Assembly: GCF_037974265.1 (NCBI RefSeq)
Contig: NZ_CP150233.1
Coordinates: 496,001-560,000 of the forward strand
Length of the DNA stretch: 64,000 nt
Reading direction: 5' to 3'
Origin: Paenibacillus sp. FSL R5-0623
GTDB taxonomy: Bacteria; Bacillota; Bacilli; Paenibacillales; Paenibacillaceae
Part shown: piece by piece, positions 37,196 through 45,681 of the stretch
Position numbering within the stretch: the stretch's first letter is position 1
Layout of the letters: each line of letters opens with the position of its first letter
Made by a program: the position numbers and the translations under genes
Notes under the pieces: model-generated
What the model was told of the DNA's origin: nothing
Database searches by the model: none
The model's input: only the letters and a program-made list of their open reading frames with translations

Positions 37196-38017
37196 GTGGA
37201 GCTGCGACGAAGTTGGCAAAGAGTGCTCGGATTATGGATGGATCGTCCTCGGCGGGAAGGCATGACCATTGCTGAGCGTTATACAATACAGGAATTGCTG
37301 GGTATGGGGAGCTATGGGCTGACATACCTGTGTACAGATGATCAGAACGGCAGGGAAGTGGCGTTGAAGGAATCCAAGCCTAGCAAGGGCAGACTCTCTG
37401 CGCACCTGTTGGAGCGGGAGGCGGACGTGATGAGACGTCTTCATCATCCGGCGATCCCTGAACTATTGGATGTGTTCACATCCGGGAGACGAAGTTATAT
37501 CGTTACCGAGTATATTCGTGGACAGACGCTGGAAGATTGCATATTTGAGCATGGTCTTCGATATACGGAGCGGGAATGTCTGGAATTGGCAGGTCAACTG
37601 CTGGCTCCGGTGGCTCAAGTGCATGAGCAGGGATATATTCATGGAGATGTGCGGATTCCCAATGTTATTTTACGTGAAGGGACGGTGCATTTGATTGACT
37701 TTGGCCTGGCGAGACGCTTGGGGGAGCCGTTGTTGCCGGAGCTAAGGCGACGTATGCGTGAAGTCCCTGAGCCTGAGGATGAACCGGCTACACCGGATCA
37801 TGATCTGCAGGATATCGGCCACTTTCTTCTCTTTCTGCTGTACTCGGCTTATGAGCCAGAGAAGGGCCGTGAACCCGCCAGCTGGCAGGAGGAACTGAAG
37901 CTTACGCCGGAATTGCACCAGATGCTGGAGCGACTCCTTGGACTCCGTCCAGGTTATGAGGGTGGGGCGACAGAGTTACAGGCAGAGATTGAGAAAGTGT
38001 TGCTGAAATTACAATGA
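37196..38017 (+). CDS. Soluble Ser/Thr protein kinase
   Basis: About 273 residues with a complete kinase fold and no membrane segment or PASTA domain. The Gly loop is LGMGSYGLTYL, the ATP lysine is in VALKES, the helix-C glutamate is in LEREADVMRRL, the catalytic loop is YIHGDVRIPNVIL (HGD in place of HRD) and the metal motif is LIDFGLA. HGD loops occur in bacterial kinases and need not mean loss of activity. I prefer GTG 37196, 4 bases after GGGAGG; a GTG at 37166 would add ten residues. A TATAAT at 37104 suggests its own promoter. The substrate is unknown; the upstream MerR-like protein is a candidate. Confidence 0.82.
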   Translation: MELRRSWQRVLGLWMDRPRREGMTIAERYTIQELLGMGSYGLTYLCTDDQNGREVALKESKPSKGRLSAHLLEREADVMRRLHHPAIPELLDVFTSGRRSYIVTEYIRGQTLEDCIFEHGLRYTERECLELAGQLLAPVAQVHEQGYIHGDVRIPNVILREGTVHLIDFGLARRLGEPLLPELRRRMREVPEPEDEPATPDHDLQDIGHFLLFLLYSAYEPEKGREPASWQEELKLTPELHQMLERLLGLRPGYEGGATELQAEIEKVLLKLQ

Positions 38018-38054
38018 AATAAGCTCTGTAGGCGGACCTATACTAGTTATCCGT

Positions 38055-38088
38055 GACCTCTTCGTATGATATCTGCAGGGGTCTTTTT
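38055..38088 (+). terminator. Weak intrinsic terminator after the kinase gene
   Basis: GACCTC and GGGGTC pair (with G-U) around a long loop, followed by TTTTTCC. Confidence 0.5.
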
Positions 38089-38178
38089 CCTTTTTGCTGA
38101 AAATGCAAAACGTATCAAAACAGTGGGTTAAATGATATAATGGATAACAATTACACGTTGAAGGAGGCGATTCATCTT

Positions 38179-38427
38179 ATGCTTAAAAAACTGGAAGGCG
38201 ATCATGCCGAATTATTCAAAACATGGTTTCATAGCAAAAAAGACACCATTGTGGATATTGAAGGTAAGCATTATTTAATCAAGCCGCTGGAAAACGTGGT
38301 TCAGGAAGAAATAGAAAGTGATCTGGAGCTCAAAGCTTTAATTATGCAAGCCAAAAAAGATATTTCTTCGGGTAGGGTCTACTCTACAGATGATATAATT
38401 GACGCAATTGAAAAAGGGAATGTATAG
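38179..38427 (+). CDS. Small antitoxin-like protein
   Basis: About 82 residues, rich in charged residues. The C-terminal half (LELKALIMQAKKDISSGRVY, then STDDIIDAIEKG) looks like the toxin-binding tail of Phd/RelB-like antitoxins; I do not recognise the N-terminal half. The stop codon TAG is directly followed by the ATG of a truncated ParE/RelE-like reading frame, the standard antitoxin-toxin order. ATG 38179 is preferred (AAGGAGG 11 bases upstream); a frame from 38140 would put that site inside the gene. Confidence 0.65.
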   Translation: MLKKLEGDHAELFKTWFHSKKDTIVDIEGKHYLIKPLENVVQEEIESDLELKALIMQAKKDISSGRVYSTDDIIDAIEKGNV

Positions 38428-38505
38428 ATGTTGATCCAGTGGACACCTTCAGCAAGACAGGCTCTCGCTCAAATCAGAAGTGTTCGTTTCACTCAGGAAA
38501 ATTGA
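38428..38505 (+). pseudogene. Truncated ParE/RelE-type toxin
   Basis: The 25-codon frame MLIQWTPSARQALAQIRSVR begins exactly like a ParE/RelE toxin (M-x-I-x-W-(T/S)-P-x-A-x-x-x-L-x-x-I) and stops with TGA at 38503. The full family needs about 90-100 residues, and a terminator starts only 25 bases later, so most of the toxin is deleted, not merely frameshifted. It is directly downstream of the antitoxin-like gene. Confidence 0.7.
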
Positions 38506-38529
38506 TACATACTTATATAGAAACAATAC

Positions 38530-38574
38530 AGGGGTGTTCTGCTGGCCGTAAGTATGGCTGGCGAACACCCCTTT
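38530..38574 (+). terminator. Intrinsic terminator of the antitoxin unit
   Basis: AGGGGTGTTC (38530-38539) and GAACACCCCT (38563-38572) pair perfectly, followed by a short T run. Confidence 0.75.
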
Positions 38575-38649
38575 ACATATTCATTTATTGTAGCGTCTAA
38601 TAAACTGCTGGTGTGATCATTGCTCTTTAAAAGCAGTCGTGGAAGCCGC

Positions 38650-38859
38650 TTAGCTGGAGCTGTATTTTCTGCTTTTGTAATACCCGGAGCCACTGCGGCT
38701 ATCCCGGTATTTCACATCTGAAGAAGAATAGCGCTTGTAGGAACGTTTGCCTGAGGAGCTGCTGTGACGTTTATATGAGCGCCTGTCTGAGGAGCTGTGA
38801 CGTTTGCGGTGAGATGAAGATTTGGAATCGATAAGTTTGCCGATAATCTTTTTGAACAT
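38650..38859 (-). CDS. Ser/Arg/Lys/Tyr-rich small basic protein
   Basis: A 69-residue protein. An amphipathic N-terminal segment MFKKIIGKLI is followed by an almost pure Ser/Arg/Lys/Tyr/His tail with repeats of the form R-S-Y-K-R-(H/Y)-S-S-S. AAAGGGTG lies 8 bases before the ATG on the minus strand, and the stretch is bounded by convergent and divergent genes, so it is probably real. Composition suggests binding to nucleic acid or an anionic polymer, or a spore/coat-like role, but I do not recognise a family and the function is unknown. Confidence 0.6.
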   Translation of the reverse strand: MFKKIIGKLIDSKSSSHRKRHSSSDRRSYKRHSSSSGKRSYKRYSSSDVKYRDSRSGSGYYKSRKYSSS

Positions 38860-39067
38860 GAGCTTTCACCCTTTCGACTTCAACTGTTTTAAGCATATAC
38901 GTGGCTAGATCAGAAGGGGTTTCGAGTTTTTCATGGATAATTTGTATTCATTGGACAGGAGCTTGGCGTATAATAGGATGTTGCTGATTGCACAGAATTT
39001 TTTATTTTGAGCGTTTAGCGTTACAATAGAGGACAGGATAAGATTTTAACGGACAGGAGTAGTTGTT

Positions 39068-39814
39068 ATGATTACATTGAAGACCAAAGAACAGATTGAA
39101 TATATGAAAAAAGCCGGAGAAATTCTCGCCGCATGCCATAGAGAAATTGCAAAGATGATTCGTCCAGGCATTACGACACAGGAGATCGACCAGTTTGCAG
39201 AAGCTTTTATGAAGAAAAATGGCGCTACGCCGGAACAAAAGGGATATAACGGATACCAATATGCGACATGTGCGTCGGTTAATGATGTGATCTGTCACGG
39301 GTTTCCGGGAAAATATGCACTGAAAGACGGCGATATCGTTACAATCGACATGGTGGTTAATCTGAATGGCTGGCTGGCGGATTCGGCTTGGTCATATGCC
39401 GTAGGTGAAGTGACTCCGGAAGCACAACATCTGCTGGATGTAACCAAAAACTCTCTGTACAAAGGCATTGAACTTGCTGTAGTGGGCAACCGGATCGGAG
39501 ATATCTCCAATGCGATTCAAGTGTATGCAGAAGGTGAAGGCCTATCGGTTGTGCGTGAGTTTATCGGACACGGTATTGGTGAGAAGATGCATGAGGAACC
39601 ACAAGTCCCTCACTACGGTCCGCCTCATCGGGGTCCGCGTCTCAAGGAAGGCATGGTTATTACAATCGAACCAATGTTGAATATTGGTACATTCCGAAGT
39701 AAGCTGGATTCAGATGGATGGACTGCGCGTACTTTGGATGGAAGTCTGTCTGCCCAGTATGAACATACAATTGCGATTACGGCGGATGGTCCAGTAATTT
39801 TGACAGCACAATAA
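39068..39814 (+). CDS. map: Methionine aminopeptidase, type I
   Basis: A 248-residue type I methionine aminopeptidase that removes the initiator methionine. The metal ligands are visible: D in VTIDMVVN, D in LADSAWSYAVG, H in FIGHGIG, E in ITIEPM and E in QYEHT. The substrate-pocket histidine is in VICHGFP. ADSAWS replaces the commoner GDTAVT, which fits a second, non-essential MAP type seen in Bacillales. It is monocistronic and far from ribosomal protein genes, which also suggests a paralogue of the housekeeping copy. Confidence 0.92.
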   Translation: MITLKTKEQIEYMKKAGEILAACHREIAKMIRPGITTQEIDQFAEAFMKKNGATPEQKGYNGYQYATCASVNDVICHGFPGKYALKDGDIVTIDMVVNLNGWLADSAWSYAVGEVTPEAQHLLDVTKNSLYKGIELAVVGNRIGDISNAIQVYAEGEGLSVVREFIGHGIGEKMHEEPQVPHYGPPHRGPRLKEGMVITIEPMLNIGTFRSKLDSDGWTARTLDGSLSAQYEHTIAITADGPVILTAQ

Positions 39815-39988
39815 TAGCCGAAAGCAGCTACAATGTGACGATATTTGCATATTTCAAGGCGGCCCACGTTTGTGTTCCGCCTGTTTCGGTTTAAACTATT
39901 AAGAAGTGATAACACAGAGCCAGTGGTAAGTGATCTCAGCTGACAAGGGTTAACCTTGCGTCCACTTGGCAACAAGGAGGTAATTTTG

Positions 39989-41002
39989 GTGTCTTTAAAT
40001 AAACAGATCGTACTTGCTTCTCGTCCCGAAGGTGCCCCATCCAGAGAGAATTTCAAATTCATTGATGCACCTCTTCCTGAACCGGAAGCTGGGCAAGTCC
40101 TGGTACGTACATTATATTTGTCGGTTGATCCATACATGCGGGGCCGCATGAAAGATACAAAATCCTATGCTGCACCGTACGCGTTAAATGAAGTGATTAA
40201 GGGTGGAGCCATTGGACAGGTTGTGGAATCTTCGGAACCGAATCTTCGCAAAGGTGACCTCGTATCTGGTATGTGGGGCTGGCAGCAATATGCCGCAGTG
40301 AATACGACTGATCTTTCGCTAATTGATACCGAAGAAGCACCAATCACGGCTTACTTGGGTGCGCTGGGCCTGACGGGTCTGACGGCTTATTTTGGTATGG
40401 AGGACATCGGCAAACCGAAGGACGGAGAAACGGTTGTTGTATCGGGAGCAGCCGGAGCGGTAGGTATGATTGCAGGTCAGATTGGTAAAATTGTGGGAGC
40501 ACGCGTGGTTGGTATTGCAGGCTCTGATGAGAAATGCGCTTATTTGAAAGAAAAGCTGGGCTTCGACGTGGTGTTGAACTACAAGAAGGAGCAGGATATG
40601 TCAGCGGCCATTGAACGGGCTTGCCCGGATGGCGTAGATGTCTACTTTGACAATGTGGGCGGTGACATCTCGGATGCAGTCTTGCGCCACATCAATCGGA
40701 ATGCACGTATTCCGTTATGCGGTCAGATTTCGTCTTATAATCTGGAGAAACCGGATATCGGGATGCGACCACAGACGTTGTTGTTAACGAATACAGCATT
40801 AATGAAAGGTTTCCTGCTGGGTGACTACACCAAATCCTTCAAAGAAGGCCGTGCCAAGTTGGCGAAATGGATCAAGGAAGGTCATATCCAGTATGAAGAA
40901 AACATTGTGGACGGGTTCGAACAGACGCCGGAAGCATTCATGGGTCTTTTCTCGGGAGATAATCTGGGCAAGCAACTGGTTAAGGTTGCAGATCCTGAAT
41001 AG
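39989..41002 (+). CDS. Zinc-independent NADP-dependent medium-chain reductase (CurA/YncB-like)
   Basis: A 337-residue medium-chain dehydrogenase/reductase of the leukotriene-B4-dehydrogenase-like class. LSVDPYMRGRM at residues 42-52 is the family signature. The nucleotide-binding block is VVVSGAAGAVGMIAGQIGK, followed by YFDNVGGDISDAVL. Zinc ligands are absent. Members reduce C=C bonds of enones with NADPH. The GTG at 39989 is chosen because AAGGAGG lies 8 bases upstream; a TTG at 39956 would put the site inside the gene. A strong terminator follows. Confidence 0.9.
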   Translation: MSLNKQIVLASRPEGAPSRENFKFIDAPLPEPEAGQVLVRTLYLSVDPYMRGRMKDTKSYAAPYALNEVIKGGAIGQVVESSEPNLRKGDLVSGMWGWQQYAAVNTTDLSLIDTEEAPITAYLGALGLTGLTAYFGMEDIGKPKDGETVVVSGAAGAVGMIAGQIGKIVGARVVGIAGSDEKCAYLKEKLGFDVVLNYKKEQDMSAAIERACPDGVDVYFDNVGGDISDAVLRHINRNARIPLCGQISSYNLEKPDIGMRPQTLLLTNTALMKGFLLGDYTKSFKEGRAKLAKWIKEGHIQYEENIVDGFEQTPEAFMGLFSGDNLGKQLVKVADPE

Positions 41003-41040
41003 ATATCGAATGGTTTACATGTACAATTAGGTTGAAAACG

Positions 41041-41088
41041 AAAAGACACGTTCTGCAGACCGAAGGTGCAGTAGAACGTGTCTTTTTT
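41041..41088. terminator. Bidirectional terminator
   Basis: AAAAGACACGTTCT (41041-41054) and AGAACGTGTCTTTT (41073-41086) pair perfectly over 14 bases, with A before and T after. It serves the reductase and the convergent ccdC-like gene. Confidence 0.92.
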
Positions 41089-41122
41089 ATCTGTAAATCT
41101 GTGCGTGGTCTATGTAGGGTGA

Positions 41123-41608
41123 CTAGTGTTCGGCGACCAGCACTTCTTTGTAGTGTTTGTACATATATACACGCCAGCGTACAATCATGCCAAAAGCCAG
41201 CAGGAAGAACAATCCGCCTGTTTGCGGAATGCTTACATATCGCTGAATGACTTCATGCAGGATCAGGCGTACGGCCAACAATCCAAGCAAGATAAAAGCA
41301 AAGCTGCGAGAACGTGTGGCAAAAATTTCTTCACCTACTCGTTCAAACCGTGTACTGCGAATGAGGGGATAGGAGAAGAGGAACCAGCCCACCAGAAACG
41401 CAATGAATGCCCAGAGTAGAGGAACATGTGTTGCCGGTACAACAAACATAAGAAATCCTGTGCTCATGCCGAGCGGAGGAATAAGGATTTTGCGAATGGT
41501 CACCGGTCTGTGACTGGCTTTCAAGCGGATGAAGATGGCAAGCAGTGCCATGACGAGCATGCCCACGGTTGCTCCGATTTGCAGGTAGTACGGACTGATT
41601 TGAGCCAC
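41123..41608 (-). CDS. CcdC-family membrane protein
   Basis: About 161 residues with five hydrophobic segments, matching CcdC (YneN-neighbour type, DUF1453). CcdC genes are often found with cytochrome c maturation genes, but the protein is not essential for it. Motifs include PPLGMSTGFLMF, the loop SYPLIRSTRFE and the C-terminal YVSIPQTGGLFF. The GTG at 41608 is preferred (GAGGGAG 6 bases before it, minus strand). An upstream frame extending to 41752 adds 48 residues of no known family. No ccdA or other c-type maturation gene is in the window. Confidence 0.85.
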   Translation of the reverse strand: MAQISPYYLQIGATVGMLVMALLAIFIRLKASHRPVTIRKILIPPLGMSTGFLMFVVPATHVPLLWAFIAFLVGWFLFSYPLIRSTRFERVGEEIFATRSRSFAFILLGLLAVRLILHEVIQRYVSIPQTGGLFFLLAFGMIVRWRVYMYKHYKEVLVAEH

Positions 41609-41829
41609 GTAGAACTCCCTCTTTCTGGAATAATATGTTATCCGGTAATCCCGAACCCAGTACGAATTACCGGAATTTTCAGTTCCTATTATATCACAAA
41701 CGCAGAAAGCCGATAGAAAGCTTAGTGTATCATATACCCGATATGTATTCACAGGGTGTATTTGAAAATTTTGTATTATTGTGCCCGTTGTAAGGCTGTT
41801 TATTCGATTAAGGGGAAATCATGCAATGA

Positions 41830-43098
41830 TTGGACAACAATGGATGTATATCAAGCTTATCGGTTCACATCAATAGTGAGAATACGATCGTACAGCGAAT
41901 TGATTGTCTGCTGGATATTCAGTATGCACGCTATGAGGTTATCATCATTAATGATGGATCAGAGGATGGAACAATGCGGCGTCTAAAAGAAACCTATGAT
42001 CTGATGCCCATTCGGAGTAAAGTTCATTATTCGGGACTCGGCCAGGAGACAGCTCAGATTAAATGTGTCTACCAATCCAGGTTACATCATCGTCTGGTTG
42101 TGATCGACAAGGAGTATGGAGGACGAATGGACTCCCTGAATGCAGGCCTGAATATCTCGCAATATCCTTATATCGCCTCTGTTGGACCCTAGACAGTTCT
42201 GGAACGGGATGCATTGGTGAAGATTATGAAACCCTTTATGGATGCTCTCCCGGGAGAAGAGGTTGTTGCTTGTAGTGGACGAGTAGATCTCATGGCCCCC
42301 AGAAAGACGGATCATACAGATTTAACGGATAACAGCACAAGGCCTACGGACAGTCCGTTGTATGTAATGCAGACCATTGAATACGTGCGTGCCTTTTTGA
42401 TTGGTGGTGTGGGACTTGTTCGTTACAATATTAATGTGCTTTTATTTACGTCTGAAGTATTTGGTGTATTCAAAAAGAACCGGGTGATGGAAGTCGGCGG
42501 TTACAAGCGCGATGACCAGGTCGCTCACATGGAACTGGTCATGCGGTTGCAGAAACATATGAAGCGAACTCGGGAACGTGGTCGTATTATATACATTCCC
42601 GATCCGATCTGCAGGGTAGAAGTGCCCGGTACATGGCGTCAGCTGTGCAGACAGCGTATCGGTTGGCACATGCAGCTTGCAAGCAGTCTATGGACTCAGC
42701 GGAGCATGATCTTCAATCCGGCCTATGGCTGGATGGGGATGGTATCCATCCCGTATTTTATTCTGATCGAATTGTTGGGGCCTGTGATGGAACTGGGAGC
42801 GATTTTGCTGTTCATCTCAGGCATAGGGCTACAGGTGGTGCATATCAACCTATGCATCATTCTCGTTCTGCTGCTGACGCTCTATGGTTCACTGTTGTCC
42901 GCAGGTATGGTAATGTTCGAAGTATGGTGTTCACGCAAAGCGTATACGTCCAGAGCAGTGACGCGTCTGTTATTGTATGCTTGTTTGGAGACGTTCTGGT
43001 TCAGACCGCTGAACAATATATTCCGTATGTTTGGCATTTTGCAGGCTATGGGATTGAGGAAGGAAAAGGAGAAGGAGATCAGGAATGGATTGGGGTAA
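41830..43098 (+). pseudogene. Decayed family 2 glycosyltransferase (hyaluronan/cellulose-synthase-like)
   Basis: Read in one frame with a TAG at 42190, the product is a membrane GT2: EVIIINDGSEDGTM (nucleotide-binding), SLNAGLN, ERDALVKIMKPF, the acceptor region GGYKRDDQVAHMELVMRL, RQRIGWH where Q-x-x-R-W is expected, and three or four C-terminal membrane segments. The stop falls where the D-x-D motif belongs (IASVGP then stop then TVLERDAL instead of a V-D-A-D-T-like string). The N-terminus also runs into a stop at 41827 and lacks its usual membrane segment. Several independent defects point to decay and away from a single sequencing error. The following gene may belong to the same former polysaccharide locus. 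Confidence 0.8.
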
Positions 43099-43151
43099 TC
43101 TATCGGCAATCCTGGTAATACCTTGGAACAGAGCAAGGAGGAAGACGCTTC

Positions 43152-44282
43152 ATGAAAAAAAGTTACAGGCCAGCCACGATGTGGACGCTGGCTTGTTTTA
43201 CAGTGGTATCGGTGGTGCTGGTTGTCCCCTGGATTATGTGGCAATCCCAGGCCCCGGTTCCGCTTAACATCATGATTATTGACAAGAGCAGACCTGACCA
43301 GTCCTATCAGGGGCACAAGGGATTGGTCTGGCTGCTGAATCAGCAGAAGATCATACAGCAAACAGGGGAACACTATTCCTATGAAGAGGATTATTACGGT
43401 TATGATCTTCAGGACGGGCTTCCTCGGATGAAGCGATTGTTGCCTGATGAGGTGACGGACACGGATCTGATCTATCTGACGGCGAATCGGAGTAGTCTGT
43501 CTGCACAAAAGAATGAACGGAAGCAAGACGAAATCTATGAAGGATTAACAATATATGATGTGCAGAAGATTCGCGAGGCTGCGTATAAAGGCGTGACGAT
43601 TGTTGCCGAATACAGTGCATTGGCGAATACGGCTTCCAAGATGACAAGAGAGCAGCTATACCCCATCTTGGGTGTGGACAGCAGTGGATGGCAGGGGAAA
43701 TCGGTATCTAATCTGCAAAGTATACAAGAAGTACCCCGCTGGGTTAGGGCGCACTATGAGCAGCAGGAGAAGAAGAAATGGCATTATCGCGGAGCGGGTA
43801 TGCTGCTGATCCATATGGATGGACAGGTCATGGTACTGGAGAAAGGTCTGGATGTAAAGACAGGCAATATACAGATTGCATTTACACCGGAAGGCAGCGA
43901 TTGGAGCGGTATAACCCAGGATATACATTACAATGGCTGGTTCGATATCATTGTGCCGCAACAGAAGAATTCCATACTGGCCTGGTATAAGGCGGATCTT
44001 ACGGAGACAGGCGGGCAGAAGCTGGTGGATGCAGGAATTCCTGCGGAATTTGCTGCACTTGTCCGCTACGACGACTATAATCGGTCGTATTACATGGCAG
44101 GGTCATTCGGAGAGATGAAGCATTATTCCTTCTGGCGCCGAATCCGGGGTTGGGAGGTCGTCCGCTCCAAACTTACGCCAGATCAAAAAGGTATCCCGGA
44201 CATGTTCTACTGGAAGGTGTACGTGCCCGTGATGAAGCATATTTTGAAAGAAGTGCAGGATGGACGGCAGCAATGGCCATAG
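43152..44282 (+). CDS. Hypothetical protein, membrane-anchored, linked to the glycosyltransferase remnant
   Basis: A 376-residue protein with one N-terminal membrane segment (about residues 9-30) and a large soluble part, probably outside the cell. I do not recognise the family. VPLNIMIIDKSRPDQSYQGH and GLVWLLNQQKI at the start and the strings DLIYLTANRS and VTIVAEYSALAN have the look of a Rossmann-like or amidotransferase-like fold, but no catalytic motif can be named. AAGGAGGAA precedes the ATG. It is 53 bases downstream of the decayed glycosyltransferase, so a polysaccharide export or modification role is a guess from context only. The frame itself is intact. Confidence 0.7.
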   Translation: MKKSYRPATMWTLACFTVVSVVLVVPWIMWQSQAPVPLNIMIIDKSRPDQSYQGHKGLVWLLNQQKIIQQTGEHYSYEEDYYGYDLQDGLPRMKRLLPDEVTDTDLIYLTANRSSLSAQKNERKQDEIYEGLTIYDVQKIREAAYKGVTIVAEYSALANTASKMTREQLYPILGVDSSGWQGKSVSNLQSIQEVPRWVRAHYEQQEKKKWHYRGAGMLLIHMDGQVMVLEKGLDVKTGNIQIAFTPEGSDWSGITQDIHYNGWFDIIVPQQKNSILAWYKADLTETGGQKLVDAGIPAEFAALVRYDDYNRSYYMAGSFGEMKHYSFWRRIRGWEVVRSKLTPDQKGIPDMFYWKVYVPVMKHILKEVQDGRQQWP

Positions 44283-45053
44283 ATAGGCTATCGAGAACCG
44301 TTTCGATGGAAAGAGGGAAGCCAAAGTCCATTCCAGCCTTCGAGAGGAACGGGAGATGTACATAATAGAGAAGTGCGTCGTTGTGAGTGGCAAAAGTGTG
44401 GTTGGAGCGAGATGTGTACTGGGGAGATTGAATATGTTAGACCCTTACCGCCATGAACAATGGGATATGTAGCTAGATCCTCAACAAGAACCATCCCATT
44501 GCGACGTACATGTAGTGTGATCTATAAAGATTCGTATTAAAACACGTACTGAAACAAGTACTGAAACAAGTACTAACGTGTGCATCACGATTAGGGTAAG
44601 CTCCGTATCGAGAATCGCCCCAATGTGTGTACTGAACTATAGCGTGATCTATACATGAATAGTAATAAAACATGTACTACCATGTGCATTACGATCAGAG
44701 TAAGATCCTTATCTAGCCGTGTCCCGTATGATCGATGCAATTTGGAACATGATCGCTCCGTATTTAGAGTCCATAACACAATGTGTGTCTGGACGTGCGC
44801 CGCTATGATGAGTGGACGAATATCTATGACATCATGATCTGAAGCACCGTATGTAGCACGTTCTAACGAACTCAGCACATCTTATATAGCCTAATTGGGT
44901 ACGTTGGTAAATGTAACGAATCACAGACACGTTAAATGAACACAAGCCGATGAAAGATGAATTCAAAGTGGATGTTAATGTGTTGAAAATAATTGGCGTA
45001 ACTATAACATTGTTAATGTCAAATCTATGGGATGTACCGGTACACCGCAATGC
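44283..45053. other. Gene-free stretch with degenerate direct repeats
   Basis: About 770 bases with no believable gene on either strand. It contains three tandem 12-base units (44542-44577) and two longer related units near 44518 and 44645. The remainder is low-complexity in appearance, with short runs such as CGTGATCTAT and CATGTGCAT recurring. Confidence 0.6.
44518..44715. repeat. Degenerate direct repeat pair with inner 12-base tandem array
   Basis: Unit 1 begins TGATCTATA at 44518 and unit 2 TGATCTATA at 44645. Both continue with a T(A/T)ATAAAAC-like string, an ACGTACT/ATGTACT motif, a GTGTGCATCACGAT / TGTGCATTACGATC block and a GTAAG(C/A)TCC end. Unit 1 also has three tandem copies of ACA(C/A)GTACT(G/A)A(A/C) at 44542, 44554 and 44566. 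Confidence 0.6.
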
Positions 45054-45086
45054 AAAAAGGACTGCAGATCTTCTGCAGTCCTTTTT
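45054..45086. terminator. Bidirectional terminator
   Basis: AAAAAGGACTGCAG and CTGCAGTCCTTTTT pair perfectly over 14 bases around ATCTT. It lies just downstream of the minus-strand tetR gene. Confidence 0.92.
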
Positions 45087-45108
45087 CATGATGCAATGCG
45101 TGGCTTAA

Positions 45109-45681
45109 CTAGTCCTGGTGAAGATGCCGGAGTCCGTGCAGGAAGGCGGATATGGTCAGACGCAGACTTTCGTCTGGATCAAAGTTCATGCCAAAGCCGC
45201 CCTGTGCCTCAATGGAGGCAAATCCATGGCAGAGGCTGCGCAAACCACGAACGGCGTGCAATGCTTCCGCTTCGGTGAGCGGGTAGGGCTGCAAGCTGTG
45301 CAGCAACAACTCCAGCGTAGCTGTGCTGGCCGCGGCGAGCTGTGGCTCCTCGCGGTCCGGGGCATGAAATGAGGCTTCGTACAGCCCGGGGTGCTTGCGG
45401 ACGAAGCCAATGTATGCCGCAGCGATGGCCTGAATGGCATCATCGCCTGTGCGGTCAGCGATAGCCGCGGTTAATGCGCGGCTAAGCTGTTGTACGGACA
45501 TCAGCGCCATTTCCTGGCGAAGCCCGGGAAGTCCGCTGATGTGGTTGTAGAGCGACGGCGAGCGCACATCCAGCCGCTGTGCCAACGCGGCCAGTGTCAG
45601 CGCCTGAAAGCCGTCGCTGTCAGCAAGCTGGGCGGCGGCGCTGAGCAGAGCGCCGCGATCCAGCCCTTGCCGGGGGCTCAT
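45109..45681 (-). CDS. TetR-family regulator (WHG-domain type)
   Basis: A 190-residue TetR-type repressor. The helix-turn-helix is LTLAALAQRLDVRSPSLYNH, and the C-terminal half fits the TetR_C WHG group (GFVRKHPGLYEASF, LRSLCHGFASIEAQGGFG). It overlaps the MBL-fold gene by 4 bases (ATGA) and is the second gene of that operon. Codons are clearly more GC-rich than in neighbouring genes. It very probably represses its own operon through the two palindromes at 46428-46463. Confidence 0.9.
   Translation of the reverse strand: MSPRQGLDRGALLSAAAQLADSDGFQALTLAALAQRLDVRSPSLYNHISGLPGLRQEMALMSVQQLSRALTAAIADRTGDDAIQAIAAAYIGFVRKHPGLYEASFHAPDREEPQLAAASTATLELLLHSLQPYPLTEAEALHAVRGLRSLCHGFASIEAQGGFGMNFDPDESLRLTISAFLHGLRHLHQD

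Noticed and set aside
44655..44837. 60-codon frame in the repeat region, and its antisense partners
   Set aside because: Repetitive low-complexity DNA, no ribosome site, frames on both strands are equally open.
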